Source: Proteobacteria bacterium UBA981
GTDB taxonomy: Bacteria; Pseudomonadota; Gammaproteobacteria; Ga0077536
Direction of reading: 5' to 3'
DNA: 5,058 bases
Assembly: GCA_002292285.1 (NCBI GenBank)
Contig: DBBP01000030.1
Coordinates: forward strand, 51,834-56,891
Below the pieces are notes generated by a model that was given only the letters and a program-made list of their open reading frames with translations, did no database searches and was not told where the DNA came from. A program made the translations under genes and the position numbers. This document shows positions 1 through 4,223 of this stretch, piece after piece; positions within the stretch are counted from its first letter, which is position 1; each line of letters opens with the position of its first letter.

Positions 1-1025
1 AGCGACTGGCGGCGGAGCAGAAGCAGATAGCTGAGGAAGCCGAGCGGAAGCGACTGGCGGCGGAGCAGAAGCAGATAGCTGAGGAGGCTCAGCGAAAGCG
101 ACTGGCGGCCGAGCAGAAACAGATAGCGGATGAAGCTGAGCGGAAGCGACTGGCGGCGGAGCAGAAGCGGATAGCTGAGGAGGCTCAGCGAAAGCGACTG
201 GCGGCCGAGCAGAAACAGATAGCGGATGAAGCTGAGCGGAAGCGACTGGCAGAAGAAGCCCGATCGAAGCCGGGTAGTATTTTTCGCGACCCCCTCGCTT
301 CCGGTGGCGAGGGTCCGCAGATGGTCGCCATTCCGGCTGGCACGTTCCAGATGGGCTCGCCAGCAGGCGAGACAGGTCGTGAGTCTGACGAAGGCCCACT
401 TCACAGGGTAACGGTGGCTGCGTTCGCTCTCGGTCGATACGAAGTCACGTTTGCAGAGTACTTACTGTTTGCCCAGGCGACGGGCCGCGCTCAGCCTTCT
501 GATAAGGGCTGGGGCGGCGGCAGGCGGCCAGTGATAAACGTGAGTTGGACGGATGCGCAGGGGTACGCGACGTGGTTGTCGAAGGAGACCGGACAGACAT
601 ATCGCCTACCGAGTGAAGCGGAGTGGGAATATGCCGCGCGTGCCGGCACTACGACAGCCAACTGGTGGGGTGATGACATTCAGCGTGGGACTGAGGTGAT
701 GGCGAATTGCGACGGCTGCGGCAGCGAATGGGACCTCACGAAGACGGCCCCGGTAGGGCAGTTTGCGGCGAATGCGTTTGGCTTACACGATATGCATGGG
801 AACGTCTGGGAATGGACCCAGGACTGCTGGCACGGGAGTTACGTGGGTGCGCCGAAGGACGGTGCTGCGTGGGAAGCGACGGAGGGCGGAGATTGCACCT
901 TTCGCGTTGTTCGTGGCGGCTCGTGGTTCGGCGAACCCGCCTGGGTGCGTTCCGCCTTCCGCAACAGACTCAACCCTGGAAGCAGGAACCTCGGCTACGG
1001 TTTTCGTCTCGCCAGGACGCTTTGA
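1..1025 (+). CDS. FGE/SUMF1-like (C-type-lectin fold) domain protein with repetitive helical region, 5'-truncated; putative DGR target
   Basis: The reading frame is open from the window edge (first full codon at 3) to TGA at 1023-1025, so the N-terminus lies upstream. About 85 residues of K/R/E/A/Q-rich repeats, probably one long helix, precede a formylglycine-generating-enzyme-sulfatase family domain. Numbering from the in-frame Met at 321, visible motifs are PAGTFQMGS (5-13), RPVINVSW (69-76), YRLPSEAEWEYAARAG (94-109), NAFGLHDMHGNVWEW (151-165), RVVRGGSW (195-202) and GYGFRLAR (225-232). True FGE has two catalytic cysteines after GGS; here that stretch reads SWFGEPAWVRS without cysteine, so sulfatase activation is unlikely. 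Other cysteines occur in NCDGC (129-133), DCW (168-170) and GDC (190-192). The C-terminal RGGSW-to-GFRLAR segment has the layout of a DGR variable region, suggesting a ligand-binding surface. The Met at 321 lies inside the fold and is not the real start. N-terminal effector or signalling domains are common in such proteins but cannot be seen here. Fold is confident; role is inferred. Confidence 0.85.
   Translation, partial: RLAAEQKQIAEEAERKRLAAEQKQIAEEAQRKRLAAEQKQIADEAERKRLAAEQKRIAEEAQRKRLAAEQKQIADEAERKRLAEEARSKPGSIFRDPLASGGEGPQMVAIPAGTFQMGSPAGETGRESDEGPLHRVTVAAFALGRYEVTFAEYLLFAQATGRAQPSDKGWGGGRRPVINVSWTDAQGYATWLSKETGQTYRLPSEAEWEYAARAGTTTANWWGDDIQRGTEVMANCDGCGSEWDLTKTAPVGQFAANAFGLHDMHGNVWEWTQDCWHGSYVGAPKDGAAWEATEGGDCTFRVVRGGSWFGEPAWVRSAFRNRLNPGSRNLGYGFRLARTL
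3..250 (+). repeat. In-frame 48-bp (16-residue) tandem repeat encoding a charged helix
   Basis: Five full units begin at 3, 51, 99, 147 and 195, with a partial sixth at 243. The protein unit is RLAAEQKQIAEEAERK with few substitutions (E/Q and E/D alternation, one Q to R). Units alternate in type, and units 4-5 repeat units 2-3 as a 96-bp block with a single difference at 169. A 16-residue period is not a heptad multiple, so a long charged single helix fits as well as a coiled coil. The array probably starts upstream of the window. Confidence 0.95.
912..1025 (+). other. Putative diversity-generating retroelement variable region (VR)
   Basis: The last ~37 codons run from RGGSW to GFRLARTL. In DGR targets with this fold the template repeat has AAC/AAT codons at ligand-facing sites, which adenine-directed mutagenesis changes. 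Here conserved scaffold codons (RGGSW, P, RS, R, NPG, GFRLAR) alternate with codons one or two substitutions from AAY: TTC, GGC, GCC, TTC, CTC, AGC, CTC, GGC, TAC. Intact AAC codons remain at 962, 971 and 986. The adenine-poor 3' end (1000-1022) would match the invariant initiation-of-homing end. No template repeat or reverse transcriptase is in the window, so the assignment rests on fold and codon pattern. Confidence 0.55.
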
Positions 1026-1080
1026 ACCTTTGTCCTGTGTACTTTGTCCCTTTGCTCTTAGCGCCGCGCAGTGGCGCTCG
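1020..1080 (+). other. CTTTG direct repeats and GC hairpin just after the stop codon
   Basis: CTTTG occurs at 1020, 1028, 1042 and 1050, with CTTTGTCC exact at 1028-1035 and 1042-1049. Next is an inverted repeat, AGCGCC (1060-1065) and GGCGCT (1073-1078), with a 7-nt loop. There is no T run after it, so it is a weak intrinsic terminator at best. In some DGRs a hairpin just downstream of the variable region helps mutagenic homing; that role here is inference. Confidence 0.4.
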
Positions 1081-1288
1081 AATTTATTGAACGGGAACGT
1101 TCGTTAGCCTGGGTTGGAAAAGTTCACCGGCCTCTCTGCGTAACTTTCGTGATACTCCTGTAATTCGAGCCCCAAAAGCGCCCGGGTCCGCCGGCAGAAC
1201 CGCATCCGGCAACTTGATGTCGCGCCAAGGTCACCGAACTTACCTAGCTCATTGCGCCAGGCGCACGAGAGTGAAGATCGAGGTAAAC
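1026..1288. other. Gene-free stretch between the FGE-like gene and the tRNA scar
   Basis: I see no credible gene on either strand here. Short overlapping frames have no recognisable protein features. Apart from the CTTTG/hairpin block at its left end, the only small structure I note is the 8-bp palindrome GAACGTTC at 1095-1102. I looked for a DGR template repeat (an adenine-rich copy of 912-1025) and found none. Confidence 0.5.
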
Positions 1289-1310
1289 CGCCCCAGACAA
1301 TCTCGGGGCG
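1289..1310 (-). terminator. Likely intrinsic terminator downstream of the tRNA-Phe 3' end
   Basis: CGCCCC (1289-1294) pairs with GGGGCG (1305-1310). The stem continues as AGA/TCT past a single bulged base to a CAA loop. Read on the minus strand, the stem lies 22 nt beyond the tRNA CCA end and is followed by GTTTACC, a weak T tract. Position and orientation suit termination of tRNA-Phe transcription, which supports this side being the native flank of the tRNA. The poor T run keeps confidence moderate. Confidence 0.45.
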
Positions 1311-1332
1311 AAAGCTAAAGACTCGAAATCAA

Positions 1333-1384
1333 TGGTGGCCAGGGGTGGAATCGAACCACCGACACAAGGATTTTCAGTCCTCTG
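1333..1384 (-). tRNA. 3' fragment of tRNA-Phe(GAA), probable integration attachment site (att)
   Basis: On the minus strand this reads from CAGAGGA through the anticodon loop CTGAAAA (anticodon GAA), stem TCCTT, variable loop GTGTC, T arm GGTGG-TTCGATT-CCACC, acceptor strand CCTGGCC, discriminator A and encoded CCA. Every 3' element is well formed. The expected D arm and 5' acceptor strand (complement of CCTGGCC) are not adjacent: similarity stops at about 1384. A tRNA 3' part alone is the classic product of site-specific integration, because the element carries a copy of the 3' end that restores the tRNA at its other boundary. It cannot make a functional tRNA by itself. Geometry puts native chromosome below 1333 and inserted DNA above 1384. 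Confidence 0.85.
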
Positions 1385-1654
1385 GCCTCAAGACAAGACA
1401 CCGAATACTTTAAGTAACTTACGCTACCTACGCCGAACTCGACTGTTCAATAGTAGACGCTACGTAGGCAGTAAGCAAAGCTTCTCCGTTCATAGAACCC
1501 GTGATTTATGTAGCGATTTAGTACATTGGCCAAGAGAATATTTTAGCGCTCGGCAATGGTAGTTCGGGTTTAGTACCGGAATCGATTCTTTGATCTCTCT
1601 AAAGATCTACAAGAAGTTTTAAGGCTCTTTCAATACATTCGGATCACTCTCCTT
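1385..1654. other. Gene-free island end between the att scar and repeat copy A
   Basis: No coding frame here looks real. The frame entering from 1332 is an antisense read-through of the tRNA. Besides the inverted repeat at 1418-1475 there is a 10-bp palindrome, GAATCGATTC, at about 1579-1588. A short motif at 1602-1613 (AAGATCTACAAG) has a near match at 3910-3923, in line with the downstream repeat pair, so the repeat may once have started about here. No integrase gene is present on this side. Confidence 0.5.
1418..1475. repeat. Large imperfect inverted repeat just inside the att scar
   Basis: CTTAC (1418-1422) pairs with GTAAG (1471-1475), and CCTACG (1427-1432) with CGTAGG (1463-1468), separated by a short unequal internal loop. 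Inside lies GAAC (1435-1438) with GTTC (1445-1448). A second palindrome, TAAGT-A-ACTTA, overlaps the left arm (1411-1421). It starts 34 bp from the tRNA fragment, where integrase or excision-factor arm sites would be expected, but that role is a guess. It lacks GTTRRRY/RYYYAAC integron core sites. Confidence 0.4.
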
Positions 1655-1780
1655 AGAAGTCCTCTTAGAGATCAATACAGATCGCCTCAGAGGCTATTCC
1701 GTTAAGTCTCTAGTAATCCCTGAAGGGGCCGGGGAGGTTGGATTGATAAGCGGTATATATGAGCTGCCAGTCTTGTACTT
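1655..1780 (+). repeat. Intergenic structured repeat, copy A
   Basis: From 1666 to 1780 this aligns without gaps to 3972-4086 with 11 differences in 115 bp. Before that it shares AGAAGTCC, then carries a 3-bp insertion relative to copy B. Predicted + strand helices are TAGAGAT (1666-1672) with GTCTCTA (1706-1712), enclosing the hairpin GCCT-CAG-AGGC (1684-1694). After these come CCC-TGAA-GGG (1718-1727) and a weaker 6-bp stem, 1734-1739 with 1749-1754, around the loop GGATTGATA. I do not recognise the family. Copy A lies between the att-side stretch and the desaturase promoter, 224 bp before the desaturase start. Confidence 0.85.
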
Positions 1781-1902
1781 GAGAGCCGGAGCGCGAGGTT
1801 GATTTTGAGGGATTATTAGACCCCTACACGAGTTAGTGAGCTGACCGCCGGCTACGAAAACGTGGTCTGTCCCTCGACCCCTGATATCGGTACAGGCGGG
1901 GC

Positions 1903-1933
1903 TTGTTTTACGGCGCCGACGCCGACATATAAT
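1903..1933 (+). promoter_or_regulatory. Probable sigma70-type promoter of the desaturase-crotonase operon
   Basis: A perfect -10 hexamer TATAAT lies at 1928-1933. A weak -35 candidate, TTGTTT, lies at 1903-1908 with a long 19-bp spacer that contains GCCGAC twice. Transcription would start near 1940, giving a leader of about 64 nt to the ATG at 2004. The promoter is downstream of repeat copy A, so the repeat need not be in this transcript. Confidence 0.5.
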
Positions 1934-2003
1934 TATCAGCATGATTTAGAACCCGGCAATGGGTTGTCGCATTAGTTGGATATTGTTGGAGAACCGTCGA
2001 TCC

Positions 2004-2936
2004 ATGGAAAACTTGAGAGGACTGCACCGTAGCGCACTAAAAGTGTCCCGCGACTATTCCGGGGACGTCGGCTGGCCAACGATAGTTTTGGCGCTGGTGG
2101 TATTCCCCGCCTACTGGTCGCTGCCATACTTGGTGATGTTCTATGGGTTATCACTGTTTATTGCGATTCCAGCAATGGTTGCCTTGACGTACGCGAGTTA
2201 TACGGTGCTGCATGAAGCTGTGCATTCAAACATCCATGGCAAGAACGAATCGCTACGATGGTTAAATAGCGTTCTCGGTTATCTAACCGCAACGATAATT
2301 GTGATCCCGCAGAGCCCGCATCGAATTTCGCACCTGATTCATCACGGGAATACGAACGACAAGGCTATCGATCCGGACGCACATATCGAACACCTGTTTA
2401 AATCTCCGAAAGACATGCTCCAGTCCGTCTACGAAGTGGTGGCGTGCCAATTCCGTAACTACAAAGATGTGCGCTGGGCGAATGCCTCGTGGCTTGAAAA
2501 TACGATCGTTGTTTCCGAGTTCTGCTCCGCCGTAGTCCTCAGAATTTTACCTTTTGCCATGCTCTTTGCTTTCGGGGGCGCCGAATCGGTTGCTCGCTGG
2601 TGGCAAGGCATCGTTCTTTTTGTCGTTGCGGGCATCATCGGCACTTTTATACTTCTGTACTTGTTTGCCTACGCCGTACATCAACCGCATGCGTCGACAG
2701 AGCGGTATCAAACAACCCGAACCATTGTGGTATCAGGCCCGCTCTCTAATCTTGCAGATTGGCTGTGGGGCTACCAAAATTATCACGCAGTACACCACCT
2801 GTATCCGGCGGCTCCCTTTTACAATTATCGGCGCTTGTTCAAAGCCGTTGCCCCGACCTTGGACGCGATGGGCGCTCCGGTATACAAACTGACCTGGAAG
2901 GGTTTGCAGCAAATTAAAGCGGTTGAAGCATGTTGA
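2004..2936 (+). CDS. Membrane fatty-acid desaturase family protein
   Basis: A predicted integral membrane di-iron enzyme of the fatty-acid desaturase/hydroxylase superfamily, expected to insert a double bond or hydroxyl into an acyl chain or related lipid using O2 and reduced electron carriers. From the ATG at 2004 (310 residues) all three histidine boxes are present: HEAVH (70-74), HLIHH (110-114) and HAVHH (261-265). HQPH (226-229) is an extra histidine cluster. Hydrophobic segments lie near 26-68, 88-103, 170-190 and 202-225, as expected for this fold. The ATG at 2004 is preferred because GGAGA (1988-1992) lies 11 nt upstream; an in-frame ATG at 1959 adds 15 residues but has no visible ribosome site. 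The next gene, of the enoyl-CoA hydratase family, starts 78 bp downstream, suggesting shared acyl metabolism. Substrate and regiospecificity cannot be read; a carotenoid or sterol-type substrate is possible. Confidence 0.88.
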   Translation: MENLRGLHRSALKVSRDYSGDVGWPTIVLALVVFPAYWSLPYLVMFYGLSLFIAIPAMVALTYASYTVLHEAVHSNIHGKNESLRWLNSVLGYLTATIIVIPQSPHRISHLIHHGNTNDKAIDPDAHIEHLFKSPKDMLQSVYEVVACQFRNYKDVRWANASWLENTIVVSEFCSAVVLRILPFAMLFAFGGAESVARWWQGIVLFVVAGIIGTFILLYLFAYAVHQPHASTERYQTTRTIVVSGPLSNLADWLWGYQNYHAVHHLYPAAPFYNYRRLFKAVAPTLDAMGAPVYKLTWKGLQQIKAVEAC

Positions 2937-3003
2937 ATCGAACGGCGTATAAACGTCGTCACCGCCCGTCTGCACTTCAACGCCAAGCGCCGGTTAAGCA
3001 ATC

Positions 3004-3008
3004 GAGGA
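3004..3008 (+). promoter_or_regulatory. Ribosome binding site of the crotonase gene
   Basis: GAGGA lies 6 nt before the ATG at 3015. This is the best Shine-Dalgarno match among the genes here and fixes the start. I see no promoter or terminator in the 78-bp gap after the desaturase, so co-transcription is likely. Confidence 0.7.
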
Positions 3009-3014
3009 ACAAGC

Positions 3015-3845
3015 ATGGCGTATGAGACGATCACGGTCGACAGCGACAAAAAAATCACGACGATTACGTTAAATCGCGCCGATAAAATGAATGCAATCTC
3101 GCCGAGCATGTTGGCGGATTTAAAACAAGCCTTGGCGAGTGCAGCAGGCGACGACGACGTTTCTGTTGTGGTATTGAAAAGTTTGGGAAAGGTGTTTTGT
3201 GCCGGCTATGACTTGAGTCCGAAAGATTGGATAGTTTCGCAATTTCCCGCGGATTTTGAACACGGTGTTGATATTCAAAAAGACCGCGAGGATGTCATTG
3301 AACTTTTGGAATATTGGCTCGACTTATGGCAGTTCCCGAAACCCATCATCGCTTCAGTGCAAGGGCCCGCGCTGTCCGGCGCAGGCGAACTGCTGGCGAT
3401 GTGCGATCTCGTTGTGGCGAGTGAGTCGGCAAGCTTCGGGCATCCGGCCGGGCGCGACCTCGGTATCCCGCCAACGGTTTTTATGTGGCCGATGTTAATT
3501 GGCATGCGTAAAACCAAGGAAATGCTATTTACCGCTAAATCCATCGACGCCAACAAAGCCGAAAAGCTCGGGCTTATTAATGAGGTAGTTCCGGCAGACG
3601 AGTTGGATGCGCGTGTACAAGCGCTGGCTGAAGATGTCGCGCTCACGCCGGTAAACCATCTCAAAATTCTGAAAAAAGCGACCAACAACTGGTACGACAA
3701 CATGGGGATGGCGACGTCGTCCTATCAGGCTGCAGATCTTGATGCCGTGTTTCACCAAAGTCCTACCTTCAATGCCTTTTTTAAATTAGTGCGAGAAGAA
3801 GGCATGAAAGCGGCGCTCGCGGAAAGACGACGTCAGTTCGGATAG
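3015..3845 (+). CDS. Enoyl-CoA hydratase/isomerase (crotonase) family protein
   Basis: A complete 276-residue crotonase-fold protein of normal family length, acting on an acyl-CoA thioester in the cytoplasm. The first oxyanion-hole segment is FCAGYDL (61-67); the second is GPALSGAGELLAMCD (117-131). E125 matches the first catalytic glutamate of classical enoyl-CoA hydratase (rat Glu144). The second glutamate, normally in FGQPE (rat Glu164), is absent: the segment reads FGHPAGRDLGI (141-151) with Ala145 in its place. That argues against a standard hydratase and for an isomerase, hydrolase or other crotonase chemistry, or use of another acid/base. The C-terminal helical region (about 200-276) is present. 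The start is supported by GAGGA 6 nt upstream. It follows the desaturase by 78 bp and is probably in the same operon; the pair could process an unsaturated acyl chain. Exact reaction unknown. Confidence 0.9.
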   Translation: MAYETITVDSDKKITTITLNRADKMNAISPSMLADLKQALASAAGDDDVSVVVLKSLGKVFCAGYDLSPKDWIVSQFPADFEHGVDIQKDREDVIELLEYWLDLWQFPKPIIASVQGPALSGAGELLAMCDLVVASESASFGHPAGRDLGIPPTVFMWPMLIGMRKTKEMLFTAKSIDANKAEKLGLINEVVPADELDARVQALAEDVALTPVNHLKILKKATNNWYDNMGMATSSYQAADLDAVFHQSPTFNAFFKLVREEGMKAALAERRRQFG

Positions 3846-3861
3846 TTACGTAGACACAAGT

Positions 3862-3910
3862 TCAAGCAATTGGTTCTGCTTGATCGAGTGTAAAACGCCA
3901 TGGCTTTTTA
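3862..3910 (+). terminator. Two inverted repeats after the crotonase gene, possible weak terminator
   Basis: TCAAGCA (3862-3868) and TGCTTGA (3877-3883) form a 7-bp stem with an 8-nt loop but no T run. Directly after it, 3891-3910 is a 20-bp near-palindrome, an A-rich arm, GCCATGGC, then TTTTTA, with one mismatched pair (3896/3905). It could act as a short two-way terminator ending in T. Both lie in the gap before repeat copy B. The stems are weak. Confidence 0.35.
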
Positions 3911-3963
3911 AGATCCCTACAAGGATCAGCATGCCTCAGTAACACTCTAGGATGAGTAGATCG

Positions 3964-4086
3964 AGAAGTCCTAGAGATCAATACAGATCGCCTCAGAGGC
4001 TATTCCGTTAGGTCTCTAGTAATCCCTGAAGGGGCCGGGAGCACTGGATTGATAAGTGCTATATATGAGGTACCAGCCTTGTACTT
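3964..4086 (+). repeat. Intergenic structured repeat, copy B
   Basis: A direct-orientation copy of 1655-1780, about 90% identical over 3972-4086. Structure is cleaner here: CTAGAGATC (3971-3979) pairs with GGTCTCTAG (4011-4019) over 9 bp with one U-G. It encloses GCCT-CAG-AGGC (3990-4000). CCC-TGAA-GGG follows (4024-4033), then a perfect stem AGCACT (4040-4045) with AGTGCT (4055-4060) around the invariant loop GGATTGATA. It ends 138 bp before the nuclease gene start. With copy A it brackets the desaturase-crotonase cassette. Could be a structured RNA, a mobile-element end or a recombination site. Confidence 0.85.
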
Positions 4087-4135
4087 TAAGAGCAGTTATC
4101 GCACTCCTTGAAGCTTAAACTAACTCTACAGCTGG

Positions 4136-4202
4136 ACTAGTTAATGTGGGCAGGTCAGCATCGCAAACCACTAGTTACGGTGCAGTCGTTGAAATAGTTC
4201 AA
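4136..4202 (+). promoter_or_regulatory. Possible operator sites upstream of the nuclease gene
   Basis: ACTAGTTA occurs at 4136-4143 and again at 4170-4177 in direct orientation, 34 bp start to start; its core ACTAGT is palindromic. Nearer the gene, TTGAA-ATAG-TTCAA (4189-4202) is an inverted repeat ending 21 nt before the ATG. These could be repressor sites or a translation-controlling hairpin. I find no convincing -35/-10 pair here. Confidence 0.3.
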
Positions 4203-4223
4203 TGTTTGTTTCATGTTCGATCT

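Noticed and set aside
3..250. CRISPR array
   Set aside because: The 48-bp units are directly adjacent with no unique spacers and are translated in frame as a protein repeat.
1026..1332. DGR template repeat directly downstream of the variable region
   Set aside because: No adenine-rich copy of 912-1025 is present here or elsewhere in the window by eye.
1385..1434. Decayed 5' half of the tRNA-Phe (minus-strand TAGGTAGC near 1423-1430)
   Set aside because: Only about 8 nt match. Spacing to the fragment is roughly twice that of a real tRNA and no acceptor pairing works without insertions, so chance is likely.
1332..1562. 76-residue + strand frame beginning MVARGGIEPPTQGFSVL
   Set aside because: This is the antisense translation of the tRNA-Phe 3' end, a well-known false protein. 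It then runs into gene-free sequence.
1665..1780. Group I intron on the minus strand (TAGAGACTTAACGG resembles the R element of group I introns)
   Set aside because: I could not place a P3 partner, Q or S elements or splice-site exons, and the G-U pattern favours the other strand.
1694..1942. 82-residue minus-strand frame ending PSGITRDLTE
   Set aside because: It overlaps the structured repeat and the promoter. Its start sits at the -10 box region, and its C-terminal part is simply translated repeat.
1959..2003. Upstream ATG for the desaturase (15 extra residues)
   Set aside because: No ribosome site precedes 1959, whereas GGAGA precedes 2004. The added residues are not part of the desaturase fold. 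It remains possible.
3971..4019. Integron attC reading of the repeats (GTTAAGT at 1701 and GTTAGGT at 4007 match GTTRRRY)
   Set aside because: No RYYYAAC partner lies at a suitable distance upstream. Similarity between copies continues well past the GTT rather than ending there.
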